A stretch of DNA of 64,000 nt from contig ML682118.1 in NCBI GenBank assembly GCA_007922195.1, positions 1,328,265-1,392,264 on the forward strand, in the 5' to 3' direction. This stretch comes from Podocnemis expansa. Taxonomy: Eukaryota > Chordata > Testudines > Podocnemididae. Position 1 is the stretch's first letter. Each line of letters opens with the position of its first letter. Below are positions 11,195 to 22,795 of this stretch, piece by piece. The position numbers were made by a program, and so were the translations under genes. Below the pieces are notes generated by a model. The model saw only the letters and a list, made by a program, of their open reading frames with translations, was not told the DNA's origin and did no database searches.

Positions 11195-11264
<70 letters not shown>
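11187..11264. repeat. (CT)n(CA)n microsatellite
   Basis: A CT-rich run (11187-11211) passes into about 26 CA units (11212-11264). It lies in the intron of the copy A receptor unit. The matching place in copy B (about 21105-21125) has only a short TCTCCCTC run, so the CA array expanded after the duplication. Confidence 0.95.
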
Positions 11265-11266
<2 letters not shown>

Positions 11267-11373
11267 CAGTTGCCTGTCTCTCTAGATGCTCTGGTTGCCA
11301 TATCGCTGCAGTTTCTGATGCAACACCTGACAGTAACTTTAATCTTTGTTCCTGCTGAAGGAACATTCAAACA

Positions 11374-12295
11374 GTGGAACCCAGTAACCATACCAGGGTG
11401 CCTGAGTTTATCATGCGGGGAGACTTTGGCTATCCTCACCATCAGGGCCTCATCTTTGGGTTATTCCTGTGCCTTTATACAGCTATCATCATGAGTAATT
11501 CCCTGATCATTGTGGTGATTGTCTCCCACTCAACTCTACACATCCCCATGTATTTCTGCATTCCCAACCTGGCTATGGTAGACATTATGTGCAGTTCCTC
11601 TCACGATGATAACAAAAAAAAAAAAAAACCCTGATGCAAATGAAGAAAACCAGCTCCTTTGATGGATACATGACCAGCTCTTTTCCTTCACTTTGTCAGG
11701 AGGGACAAAGTTTCCCCTCACCATCATATCCTATGACCAGCATGTGACCATCTGCCACCCCTTGCACTATGTAAATGTCATGAACAAGAGAATTTGCATC
11801 AGCTTAATCATTGGTGTCTGGACTGTTAGTACCAGCAGTTCATTGGTACACACATTGCTTATTGTCCATCTGGATTTTTGCGGACCCAACTTCATCCAGC
11901 ATTTCTTCTGTGAGATCCCACCAATTCTGGCACTGTCCTGTGGCTCCACCTACTTAAATGAAATAATTATCTCCCTTGCAAATATCTTCCTAGCTATGGG
12001 GAACTTCCTGCTGACCACCGTGTCCTATTGCTTCATCATCATCACCATGGGCTCGAAAGGGAAGCAAAGAGCCTTCTCCACTTGCTCCTCCCACCTGTTC
12101 TTGGTCATGTTGTTCTATTCCTCCATCATCTACACCTACATCTGGCCAGCCTCCAGTTACTTTCTAGATAAGGACAAGAGGGTGGACATAATGTACACTC
12201 TAGTAATTCCTACCTTAAACCCTCTGATTTACAGTTTGCGCAATATGGAAGTCAAACTGGCCTTCAAGAAAATCGTCTCATTTATGAGAAAATAA
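11374..12295 (+). pseudogene. Olfactory receptor pseudogene, OR13G1-like (copy A)
   Basis: A class II odorant receptor coding exon, homologous along its length to the intact gene at 21234-22166. Recognisable parts are the N-terminal NHT glycosylation site, an HIPMYF-like TM2 start, the ICHPLHY block, FCGPN and FCEIPPILALSC in the second extracellular loop, KQRAFSTCSSHL before TM6 and TLNPLIYSLRN in TM7. Lesions: the start codon is GTG (11374-11376). TM3 and its preceding loop are scrambled, with a 15-base A-run (11615-11629) and frame loss between about 11598 and 11690. The DRY motif has become DQH. Four codons before the GSKGK loop are deleted. I infer no functional protein. The splice acceptor expected just upstream is also altered (CTGCTGAAG at 11352-11360 instead of a CTACAG end). 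Confidence 0.9.
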
Positions 12296-13099
12296 TTTCA
12301 TCAAAAATAAGCCTGATTCTCACTTGCTTTCTTTTTGGTATGCCAGGTTCACAGGTGATGTCAGTAACTGGAGAATTATAGACTTCAGTAGACAGACATT
12401 TATTTGCATTGTGGATCATTCAGTTCAGTGGACTTACAATGATTAACACAATAGTGCATTAATATTCTATTGCATCACACAGTCTGGAGTAAGGTACACT
12501 GAGCTAGATTTGTAGAGGTGTTTAGGTAACTAATGAGATTTTCAAAAAAAAAAAAAAACACCATAGTAAATAAAACTAATCGATGTTGCTGGGTGTGGTA
12601 TGCCTAGATGCTTCCAGATATCTCATTGAGTGCCTAAATAATTGTAAAAACCTGTCCAATTTTGACAAAATTACTGTGCATGCACTCATATTGAATCACA
12701 ATATCACATTTTATCTTTGAGGATCTAAGGTAAAAACAAAAAATATTTTCTCTGTGTTTTTGAATATTTGGGGTGTGTGTGAGCTACTAAATGCCCAAAC
12801 ATTTTATATATAAATCTGTTGTCACTAGAAATCACCTGCTGATGCAGCATGAACTTAGAGCTGAAATTTTAGTAGAACAATTTTTGTCACAATACATTTT
12901 TATCTTAAGAACTTCTTGGGATCAGAAATGTAGTATCTCCAGAAGATTGGTTTTGTTGATAAGTAAATGTTTTGATCCCCAAAATAGTGAAGATATTAAT
13001 GAAATCATCAACTGTCAACACAGTAAGGAATTCAAGTGTTTCATGTGCAATTATTGCTTCTGTCAAGCTGCTGAACCTCCATGAGTTTTAGGATGTGCC

Positions 13100-14653
13100 A
13101 TCCAATTAGATTAAAAAGTATATGTGTTTGTATGTAATAAATATGCATTTAAAGTGTACAGTATGTGACAAAACTTGAATCATGTTATGACCCTGCACTG
13201 AAACCACCGCATCCGAACCTTACTGGTGTAATAGAAAGAGCCCAAGACATGAGGTCTGGTATAAGGGGCTTGGTTAATCTAAACAGGTCTTGCTGCTATA
13301 AAGTGAAGGTAGCATGAGTAAGGCTATAAGCCAAAGTCAGGGCTGTTGCAAAACAGGCCTACTTGCAAGTTCGTGGAACCTGGCTAAAATGGGGCTGCAT
13401 TGAAAAACCACAAACATTCCTAAAAAGTGCAAGACACAGGACAGATGTGTAAACACATTCCAGATGCTGGCAGAACACCATGATACCAAGTATGGTATAA
13501 ACACATTCCCTGAAGATAATACAGGGACACACTGATCCCAATAGAGTTAACTCAGCATGATAGCATGGTGGGCAGAGATTTTTTGATCAAACCAACTTGT
13601 AGAGGTGAAGGTTGGTACCTGACCACATCAGAGGGCATGCTATAACTTGTTTGTATCACATAGGTTACAAAGAGGGTGACTTTGTCTGGCTGATGTGGAA
13701 ACAGGAAGTCCTTCTGTTCACAGAACCAAGTCTGTTGTAGCTGGCATACAAGTCTTAGCATCCACATAGAGTCTGTTGAATGCTATTTCTGAGCTTCATT
13801 GACAATAAGACTGAGTACCTTCACAACTGAATGAGTCTGGTCCTCCACAGCAGCCTGATCAAGGTCTGATGTGTCAACTATCTGCACAGATCAGGTGCAG
13901 CACAAAGCAAGAGAACGCCCCCCCACCTGCCTCCAAAAGCAGTAACTATTGACAGCTGTAATGGGCATAGAGCCTGGGTGACATGTACTATGTCATTTCA
14001 GTGATAACCTGGAGTGGAACTGAGCTTCTGGGTCTCAGACAGCTGGTTGAAATGTTCTCCCAGGACAAGATGAGGTGTCCTGAATAAAATGAGTGAAAAA
14101 GGCCTTGGAGAGTGTGATGTGCTGAACCCATGTACGTTCCTGGGTATCTTTCCTGCTCATTCTTTCAATATAACCAGATATTGCCTAATACAACATATCT
14201 CATAGGAGTGTTTTCTGAATGTTCATGGCATGCTCTACATTATTGTTATGGTAGCATGTGTCTTGCAACAACACAGATGTATACAGAAATGAGACATGTC
14301 CCAAAGTATATCCCAAAAGGCTCAAGTAAGGGCAGACAAACAGAGCTGTGCTCTCAATCTCTCTCTCACACACACAGAACAAAGGTATACATAACAAAAA
14401 CAATGCCAAATAAGTGCCTTCGCCAGAGAGGAAATGTCACCTGATGGCAAGAAGGGGGGAGGAGATACACTTTAAACTGGTTAGAGGCTTTTGTGTCAAG
14501 GACTCCATCTTGCAAGCAAACTGATGTACTGATACCTACACAGGGGGGATTGTGTATTTCAAGACCATAGCCAGGACAGTGTGGTAAGCTGAACATGACT
14601 GAAACAGTGAGCTTAGTTTAGATTGTGAGTTTTATTGGATTTTGATAAACTCC
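13100..14653. other. No gene recognised; anonymous insert-rich DNA
   Basis: Only short open frames occur on opposite strands and none is recognisable. The stretch is absent from the equivalent position after copy B, so it is either a repeat I do not know or sequence private to this interval. Small CT/CA run at 14358-14377. Confidence 0.4.
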
Positions 14654-14663
14654 TTAACTCACT

Positions 14664-14878
14664 AGAAATTTCCAGAGGGATAGCCTTGTTAGTCTGAGTA
14701 TAGCAAAAGCAGTGAGAGTCCTTTGCATTTTATAGATTAACAGATTTCTTCCAGCATAAGCTTTCATGGGCTTCAACCCACTTCATCAGACGCAACTGAC
14801 AAAGTGGGTTGAAGCCCCTGAAAGCTTATGCTGGAAGAAATCTGTTAGTCTATAAGGTGCCACAGGACTCTCACTGCT
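14664..14878. mobile_element. Inverted pair of hammerhead-bearing repeats with 10-bp TSD
   Basis: The insert is flanked by TTAACTCACT on both sides (14654-14663, 14879-14888). Inside, two copies of the family also seen at 8625-8750 face each other: the left arm (about 14706-14795, minus-strand sense) and the right arm (14796-14878, plus sense) are near-perfect inverted repeats around a small centre. The left copy keeps CTGATGA (14789-14783), stem GTGGG/CCCAT and GAAA (14765-14762). The right copy has decayed to CTGACAA and CCCCT. No protein is encoded. Confidence 0.65.
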
Positions 14879-14888
14879 TTAACTCACT

Positions 14889-15730
14889 GGTTTTCTGAAT
14901 TTGCATTGATTTGATATATACTTACTTAAAATTGTGTTTTAATCAATAAACTAGTGTTTGCTTTGAATAAGGCAACATGGATTTTGGAAAGAGTGTGTAA
15001 GTGTGAGTGCCTGACTTAGAGCAAAAGTTAGTGCATATCAGTTTATTTATTAAAGTGACAGATGAAAGTAAATGAGCTTTGCAGTGATCAGTGAAGAGTC
15101 CTGAGCCCTGCAAGTTGAAAATTTCCAGAATTGTATCTCTGGACTGGGGATGCTTTGTGGCAGACCATTCTATGAGTAGCTAGTGAGAACATATTTTCAT
15201 CACCTGAGAGACATGTTACACAGAGGAGGCTGGCATGGCCTGACCCAGGAGGGGGGGTTCATCCAGCAAGATGAGGTAAGTCAGGGCTCAGTAGTGGGGA
15301 ATCAGGGAGCACAGTGGCACATCAGTCCAGATTGCAGGAGGAGAACGTCACAGAGGAAATCCCCGACTGGCACAACATTGCATCATTCTCGCAGTGGAAA
15401 GGGGCTTTAAAACAGGTGTAAGTTGTATTTAGAGCAGATCGACACTACAGACCTATGTGGTATAACAATATTGCTATGCTGGTGGGAAATCTACTCTCAT
15501 TGATATAGCTCTTGCTTCTATGGGACGTGCATTTAGTATGCCAATGGGAGAAACTCTCTCATCAGCATCTTCAGGAAAGCACGCCAATAGCACTACTGCT
15601 GTAATGAAGCCATGCTATTGTAGATTTGCACGTGAAGACAAGCCCTCAGCCCAATGGTTCTCAACCTATGTACCTTCATGGACCACATAAGCAGCTGTCT
15701 TTTGAGTGGCATCAAGCACCAGTGGTACAA
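14889..15730. other. No gene recognised
   Basis: AT-rich to balanced sequence with isolated short open frames and no named repeat. I see no receptor remnants. Confidence 0.4.
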
Positions 15731-15771
15731 GAAAGAAAGAAAGAAAGCAAGCAAGCAAGCAAGCAAGCAAG
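15731..15771. repeat. (GAAA)n/(GCAA)n compound microsatellite
   Basis: About four GAAA units followed by about six GCAA units; the second motif looks like a point-mutated, re-expanded version of the first. Confidence 0.95.
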
Positions 15772-15992
15772 CCATTTAGATATTGCTTAAAATCAATAAG
15801 CTTCTAAATTACCTCGACCCCTACATTTCTGTGGAGAGAGCACCATAGGTAGCGATCGACAGGAATCTTGCTAGCCATCTGAATGTCGAAGTTGTAAAGT
15901 GATTCATGACCTCATTCCCCTGTACATCTCTGACTCTGCTCAAGGCACCTGTGTCATGGGTGCACATCTGTGCACCCTGAGTTATGATCTCT

Positions 15993-16509
15993 GGGTATGT
16001 CCACACTTACAATTTAATTTGAATTAATGAGGACTAATTCAAATTAAATTAGTACATGCCTACACTGACTTTCATTAATTTGAAATAAGGAATTCTTTAG
16101 TCTGAATTAATGAAAACTTACTTCAAAGTTATAAAACCTTGCTTAACTTCAAAGTATTGGTTAATTCAAACTTATAGTTTGAATTAACCCAATGTAGCCG
16201 TGTTAATTCAATCTAAGCAATAGCTTGAATTAACACTTTTTGACCTTCTTCCACCCAGGGTGCCTTTCACTTTCTATTTGTCAGATAGCGGCATGTCCCT
16301 TCTTGGGGCCATCTTGCCACACCTCCAGTGGTACATCTCTCTTAAGTTGAAGTAGCAAGTCCTGCCCACGGACATGCTAGTTCAAATTGGTTTTTCTAGT
16401 GGGGCCATGTTAGTTCAAATTAGCATAATTCAAACTAATCATTATTAGTTTGAATTAATTAGTTTGAAGTAAGTTAATTTGAACTAAACTTCTAAATGTA
16501 GACATAGGT
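15993..16509. mobile_element. Palindromic MITE of the GGSTATGTC family
   Basis: The left end is GGGTATGTCCACACT, and the right end TGTAGACATAG is its degraded inverted counterpart. The interior alternates AATTTGAATTAAT-type palindromes and contains a CTTCCACCCAGGG segment (about 16247) also seen inside the truncated copy at 28784. No open frame. The right end is blurred, so no target duplication is assigned. Confidence 0.7.
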
Positions 16510-18600
16510 TAATGATTTTCCTGTTCACCTGTACATTGTGATTATATGACTTGTTGCCAGTTATACCATGCAAAGTTCCCTTATAGATCCTCATAACCTA
16601 TTCTACATGAGTAGTATATAATGTTTCTTATAGCTTCATGCATCTGTTCAGATGTGCAACATGTTTACCATGGCTCAAGGACTAGAGTGACCCACAGAGC
16701 TCTACCAGCAGCAGCGAGCCTGAAAGACACAAGGGTATGCTAATGGAGGTGGCTGAGACGAGACAAAGGCATCACTGCTGCTGTAAATGGAGAGGTGAGA
16801 GGAGTGTTGGGAACAAAGACAGAGATCTGGAAAATTTAGGTGGCTTTTGGCCTGTGACTCTCCACCTAGAAACAACTTCAAGCAAGATCTGGGCCCTACC
16901 TGGCCTCAGGCAGAGACTGGCTGTGCCAAACACCTTGATCATAAACTAGTTTGGACTATGAAATTAGTTTAACTAGAAATATTAGATTAGCATGCCCATT
17001 TTACCTTTTATTTTCTTGAAATCTCCATTTATATTGGGATTCTGACATGATTGGCCATATTCTCATTGAGAATTATAATCTGATCAATAAATTTGTAGTT
17101 GTTTTCTCTAAAGCTGTGTGGTCTGCAGACCGTATGAGTGAAGAAGGCTTGGCACAATCCATTTCTTTGTTAAATGGACAGACTTGAGTGTGTGGTGATT
17201 GGGAGTGAGTCCCAATCTCTGTAGAGAGTGGCTTCTGGTGTAATAACTGGGGCTGGGGGTGCTTGCTGAGGGGCTGTCCCTAGAGTAGCCAGAGGGCAGA
17301 CACCTGCTGCTTGGGACCGATTGCACACCAGCGGAAGAGTGGAGTGACTCAGTAGTGAGTGATTACTTGACAAAGCAGAACAAATTGGGGTTCAGGAGTG
17401 GAAATTGGTATGTTGCAGTGGCACACCTATCTGGATCTGGAGAGCAGCCTGTCACAACTTCTATACCACTTGTGCTTAGGTTGAGGAAGCCTGACCAGTA
17501 ACAGCCAGGTATTAGCTCTCTGTCTACACTGGTCACAGGGAACACAGACACCTTCACATAGCCCAAGCAGGATCCACTCTTCCTCTAAAGGTTAGCCATA
17601 GGCTTGCTACAGCCCTTCATATTTCCCCTGATCCACTGGACTTTCATGAATTTGCCACTCCCAGATAAAGAAGATATTCAGTTGATGAAAAGGTTATAAT
17701 TCCAATGATTTCATTGGACCCTCTCTTTCAATGGAGGAATATATGGGTGTCCATTGGATTCTCTTATTCAATGATCCCAAAAGTGCCTCAGTTCATTTTG
17801 CATACCTAAACTGGGTTAATTAATTGGACCCATAATTCCACTGATTTCACTGAACCGTCTTTCAAAGGGTCTTTTTATAGTACCAGTCCATCTCTTTGAG
17901 TGTGGTAGACATATACCCTTAGCAGTTTGATTTTTAACATCCTTAAAGAAGCTGTTCATGGTGTAATTGGCATCTAATTCTACAATCACAGTATGAAAGT
18001 GAACAGAAAATCATAACCCAGGGTGCACAGATGTGCATCCCATGACACACTGTGATTGCAGTTGGGTGCTTACATCCTGGATCAGATGTTGCTATTCATG
18101 TTCTTCACTGGCCATCTTCCCATTAAGCTATTATTGCTGCTGTTGCATAGGCTGTCATGTTAATGAATGGCCACCTTCTGTCATTGTAGCTGTTGTTGTA
18201 CTGCTTATTTGTATTGATTTTTGGCCACTCAGTTTAGCACCTTCGCTGCCTCCACAGCTCCCTCTCCCTTGTGCCATCTTTTCTTTCAAGAGACTCTTTC
18301 CTCTGCCTTTTTCTTTTTCCTTCCTAGCTCTTCCCACAAGCTTGGATCACAATGTCCACATTCACCATCACCTGTGATTGGGGGGTGGCATATGGGGCTC
18401 CTGCCGGGTGACCTCAGTTCAAATGGTAGCCATCATGCCTAGCACCTTCAGTTCAAGTGGCAGGAGTCTCACTTATGAGCCTTGATTCAAGTGTCAGGAA
18501 TCCTGATTAGTTGCAACATTTCAAGCGGCCGCAGTCCGACCTGATCATAGGATATTAATGAAAGTCCATGCCATTCGTTGGGGCCTTTTTCTTTTTTTCC
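16510..18600. other. No gene recognised
   Basis: About 2 kb of low-complexity to ordinary sequence upstream of copy B. Short open frames at 17108-17566 and 18033-18442 overlap on both strands and have no recognisable domain. Repeated TTCCAATGATTTCATTGGAC-like text around 17700-17870 suggests an old internal duplication. Confidence 0.4.
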
Positions 18601-18870
18601 TGATTCTCCACTTTGTTTCATTGATTCAGTGGGTTTCCATAAGTAAATGACACCAAAACTTTAGATCCCATATATGGCCCTGATTTATTCAGGAATTCAT
18701 CTGCTTCTTTTTTAAAACATTATTGGTCCATTGAAGTCAAGGAGATGACTCCTATACTCAGGGACAAGCATGAACTGAAGTGCATAGCTGAAACTGAGTC
18801 TACAGAAGTCAATTTTTTCCCCCTTTTAATTCCTACTGGTGAAAACTCTCTCTCTGATCTCAGACTCAAT
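18600..18870 (+). repeat. Upstream flank shared with 25230-25480
   Basis: Shared ordered blocks include TTTCCATAAGT, ATGACACCA, a CTTTAGAT...CC stretch, CATCTGCTTCTTTT / TATCTGTCTCTCTT and TGAAGTCAAGGA. It lies about 2.5 kb before the receptor of copy B. Confidence 0.65.
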
Positions 18871-19748
18871 ATGAATTTTCTTTCCTACATAAGATTATTG
18901 TGTAAATCAATTTTGGCTTTCATTACCAAGTCAACAATTTAATGACCATCAGCATTTGCATGCTGTGACAGCTGTGTAACTTCATTCAATCTTCAACTGA
19001 TACAAAACAGCAAAATCAGTGAAGCTTTGTTGGTTTACCCTATTTGATTTGAAGGAATTAATATGATTTATACCAGTTGGGAATCAGGTCTGTTTTCTTT
19101 GACAGAACTAATCTGATTTATTCTAGCTCTGGGATGGCAATGGAACTATGCTAATTTACATACACTGGAGCTCTGTCTCAATGATTTCACAGGGCCAATG
19201 AGGAAATAAGATATCATTCCATGTTATTAGAATTTTATTCATGAAGATTGGAGGTGTTCCCTCAGAGATAGACATCTCTGATGAGTCAATGTCCACTATG
19301 GATTTCTGACAGTAGACGTCTGAGGGTAGAGTCTATATCCAACTGAAGTTAAGGTCAATATAACTATTGATGATTGTCAATGGCCAATGATTTCATATCA
19401 ACTCAAGCTCACTAATTAATATGGAACTTGTAGCACTATGTTCAGAAAGAAATGCATTGTTGGAAATGATGCTTTCGTCTGGAAAATTCAGAAGAATATC
19501 CTTTTTGACATAATAGAAAGAACAGTTCTCTGAACTTCAAATAGGAAAAAATTTTGCACTGATTTAAGTGAGTCCTATTAGTATTGTCCTTTAGGACCTT
19601 CTATGAAAATTAACTCTTGTCCATATTCACAAGGGATGCAAGATCTCCCTACAGCTGGTTACTAGAAGAACAATTATCCTAGAGAAGTCATAACTCACTC
19701 AGAAGTTGTACTTAAATCATAGGCTGGTGAATTGTATTTGAGGAATGA

Positions 19749-19762
19749 ATGAAAGGTAAGAA
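19749..19762 (+). other. Splice donor of 5' non-coding exon, copy B
   Basis: ATGAAAG then GTAAGAAT, with GT at 19756-19757, a near-consensus donor. Paired with the acceptor at 21216-21217 it gives a 1462-bp intron ending 16 bp before the receptor ATG. The same donor is kept in copy A despite heavy divergence around it, which supports it as a real 5' exon end. Confidence 0.65.
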
Positions 19763-21204
19763 TATTCGATTTACTTGTTTCTTTCTTCTTTGTTCACTTT
19801 CTAATTATCTCAAAATGTAGGCTTTCAAATCAATCTTTATTTTTTGACTAGTAATTCAAAGTTTCTAAATGTGTTAGCCAAGATAACCCAGTGAAATTCA
19901 GTGACTTTTCAGGGATTACTTTCCCACTTTATAGTCTATTGAAAATTAAGCTAAATTTAATTTATATGTTTTATTATATTTGTTTGTAACTTGACAAAAT
20001 GTGCTTTGCATAAGTACACATTTCCATAACTATGGCTATGAATTTAAGATCATATTTTATCTCAATTTGACTAATACAAATCTGTTAAAAATTCACACAC
20101 ATCATTAGTTTTGTTTTGTTTGTTTTAAATTCATTATAATTGAAACTAAAGTCAATGGAGATATAATGTGACACTGAAATGAATGCTGGGAAATTCAGAG
20201 TTTATTGTCTATATCCTCAAAAGTTTACAAAAAAATTAAAATGAGCCTCAAAGGCTGAAAATTTGCTTTTTAAAATTACTCTAATAAGAACTTTGAAAAA
20301 TTACTCCAGGATAATCTCATGATTAGTTACATTTGTTGGCCATGATGCTCTTCTCATTTTTATCATTTTTAAAGTTTAAGAAATCCATTAACATTGATTG
20401 AGAAAATAACAATTTCCTGAAGCAAGAGTGAGAGGAAAATCAGGAGAAGAAATAGAACAGTAATATGCCTAGAGCAGTCTGGAAAGTTAACTGTAATGCA
20501 GTATGGAGTGCTTATCAAATCATGCTATTCTTAGACATACATATTTTGACATCTAGCTTAACATCAAAATAAAAAGTCGGAAGGCCCATTCCCATTCTTA
20601 TTAACACAAGCTGTACACTAATAGTGATCCAGTGAATAGAGAATCATCAAATCAGTTTCAGGTGATATATGCTAGGATGAGTTAAAGTGAATTCAAGTTC
20701 CTTTTTAAGCATCTTGACTCTACCTAAATAACATTATTATTTTGTGTTTTGCAGTGCTCATTTTGTGTATGGTATATGTTATGACAGCATCATATACAGT
20801 ATTGCAAAAAGATCTTATTTGTGAAATTAGTGAAATGGAAGTCGAATCGAAGCCATTAATACTACTTCTGGTGTCTGATTCATTTTGGGATGAAATTCTG
20901 AAATCCTATCACATCCTATTTATTTAAAGTGTCTCACTGACTTCACACACCACCACCGAAGAATATCAAGAATGTTATTTTCTCCCTTCTCTATGGAAAA
21001 AGCAGGTAGAATAGAGATTCAGTAGCTCAAACGGTTTATAATGATACTCTTTCTTGATGTAGCTCTGTTTGTTCATATTTTGTGTAGAGTGTCACAAGGT
21101 CTCCCTCTCTGTCTCCCTCTCTCTGTTCTACATGCTGTCTGTGTATATGCTTCAGTTGTCATATTGTGTAGTTTCTGTTGCAACTCCTGACAACATCTTT
21201 AATC

Positions 21205-21217
21205 TTTATTCCTACAG
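21205..21217 (+). other. Splice acceptor of the copy B coding exon
   Basis: CTTTATTCCTACAG: a pyrimidine-rich run ending in AG at 21216-21217. It places the coding-exon start at 21218 and shows that the in-frame codons from 21069 to 21233 are intronic, so the ATG at 21234 is the start. Confidence 0.7.
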
Positions 21218-21233
21218 AAGAAACTCTCCAGTA

Positions 21234-22166
21234 ATGGAACGAAAGAACCACACCAGTGTGACTGAGTTCATCATGCAGGGGCTCTTTGACAATTCTCACC
21301 ATCAGGGGCTCTTCTTTGGGCTATTCCTATGCCTTTATACATCTGCCATAATGGGCAATTCCCTGATCATTGTTGCTATTGTTCTCCACCCACCTCTACA
21401 CACACCCATGTATTTCTTCATTGTCAACTTGGCCATGCTCGACATTATGTGTAGTTCGTCAGTTCTGCCTAAGATGTTGGAAAACCTGATACAGGATAAG
21501 AAAACCATCTCCTTTGAAGGCTGCATAGCCCAGGTCTTTGCCTTCACTTTTTCAGGAGGGACAGAACTCATGCTCCTCACCATCATGTCTTATGATCGAT
21601 ATGTGGCCATCTGTCACCCCTTGCACTATATCAGTCTAATGAGCAAGAGAATTTGCATCAGTTTAGCAGTTGGTGTATGGTCAGTAGGCATTATAAATTC
21701 ATTAGTAAACACTTTGCTTACCTTACGGCTGGATTTTTGTGGTCCCAACCTCATCAGACATTTCTTCTGTGAGTTCCCACCAATTCTGGCACTGTCCTGC
21801 AACTCCACCTACCTCAACCAAATTATGATGTTCATGGCAGATATATTTCTGGCCATGGGGAACTTCCTGATGACCACCGTGTCCTACAGTTTCATAATCA
21901 TCACCATTCTGAAAATCAAGGGCTCCAAAGGGAAGAAAAGAGCCTTTTCCACCTGCTCCTCCCACCTGGTTGTGGTCACTTTGTTCTACTCCACTATTAT
22001 CTACACCTACATTCGTCCAACATCCAGTTACTCACTAGATAAAGACAAGATGGTGGCCATAATGTACACTCTAGTGACTCCCATCCTGAACCCTCTGATC
22101 TACAGTCTACGCAATAGGGATGTGAAAATGGCCTGCAGAAAAATCTTTCCTTTTGCCATGAAATAG
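21234..22166 (+). CDS. Olfactory receptor, class II, OR13G1-like (intact)
   Basis: A seven-helix odorant GPCR of olfactory neurons; ligand binding activates Golf and cAMP signalling. The 310-residue protein is full length for the family and uninterrupted. Visible marks are the N-glycosylation site NHT (5-7), GN in TM1 (41-42), LHTPMYFF at the TM2 start (55-62), Cys97 and Cys179 for the conserved disulfide with Cys169/Cys189 in the second extracellular loop, MSYDRYVAIC after TM3 (118-127), SY in TM5 (217-218), KRAFSTCSSHL entering TM6 (235-245) and PILNPLIYSLRN in TM7 (283-294). An in-frame ATG at 21069 would add 55 residues but lies upstream of a good splice acceptor (AG at 21217), so I start at 21234. 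It resembles OR13G1-type receptors by eye. A tandem pseudogene copy lies at 11374. Confidence 0.93.
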   Translation: MERKNHTSVTEFIMQGLFDNSHHQGLFFGLFLCLYTSAIMGNSLIIVAIVLHPPLHTPMYFFIVNLAMLDIMCSSSVLPKMLENLIQDKKTISFEGCIAQVFAFTFSGGTELMLLTIMSYDRYVAICHPLHYISLMSKRICISLAVGVWSVGIINSLVNTLLTLRLDFCGPNLIRHFFCEFPPILALSCNSTYLNQIMMFMADIFLAMGNFLMTTVSYSFIIITILKIKGSKGKKRAFSTCSSHLVVVTLFYSTIIYTYIRPTSSYSLDKDKMVAIMYTLVTPILNPLIYSLRNRDVKMACRKIFPFAMK

Positions 22167-22789
22167 AATTTTTGTTTGTTTGTGCCCTTCCCCCCAGCTT
22201 TGCCGTTTCTAAGTCTGTTCCATAAATCATCATAACTGTTGCAGAGCTACGGACTTCAGTAGACATGAATTTGTTCTGTGATCCAAATCATTTCTATCAG
22301 CAGGGAATGAATTGTACTGATGGTAGCAGAACAATTCCTGATTTACCCTAGCTGTGTTGTGGGCATCAATAACATCAGTGGAGCTCTGCTGAATCATAAT
22401 TGCTGGACCAAAGCATATTGGGTCAGAATTTTCAAGTATTTAAGTTTATAGTTGTATGTTCTTCAAACATTAAACTCAGTGATTTCAGTGGATTGTGTTG
22501 GGTGCTTAGATGCCTACGAGTATCCCACCAGATGCTAAAATAGCTACAAATTTTTCTCCCATTGTGTAGAAAATTACTTTGCATGCAGTTTCATTAATCA
22601 TATTATTATATTTTGTGCTCATGGAGTAAGTAGGATACAAACAAAGCATATTTTCTCTCTGTTCTCTGATTTCTGGTCAAAAGTAAAACTCCGAACCATT
22701 TCCGTCATATATATAGTGAGATCTAGAAGTCTCCTGGCTGTCTTTCATGGACTAAGGGTCAAATATATGAACAGAAAAATGTTTGTCAG

Positions 22790-22795
22790 AATAAA
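22790..22795 (+). terminator. Candidate polyadenylation signal of the copy B receptor
   Basis: AATAAA about 625 bp after the stop codon, inside the duplicated unit. It is a candidate only; other A-rich sites are nearby. Confidence 0.35.

Larger units (their letters stand above)
9360..13085 (+). repeat. Tandem duplication unit, copy A
   Basis: Collinear with 19240-23010, about 9.9 kb downstream. Shared landmarks in the same order are: a TGTTCAGAAAGAAATG block (9568 / 19440), the non-coding exon end ATGAAAG followed by GT (9886 / 19755), the receptor coding region (11374 / 21234), an ACTTCAGTAGACA block (12383 / 22251) and TGTTCAATTATTGC-like text (13050 / 22967). Divergence is high in the non-coding parts, so the duplication is old. 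Confidence 0.8.

Noticed and set aside
11000..11494. Open frames over the CA repeat (Val-Cys or Thr-His runs)
   Set aside because: Products of translating a microsatellite; no start context or conservation in copy B.
19240..19260. Olf/EBF-type promoter site (TTCCCTCAGAGA) near 19258
   Set aside because: One mismatch from the loose consensus, not conserved in copy A, and expected by chance at this length.
21069..21233. N-terminal extension of the intact OR at 21234
   Set aside because: The 55 extra codons lie upstream of a good splice acceptor (AG at 21217), have no counterpart in the family and cross a CT-rich tract.
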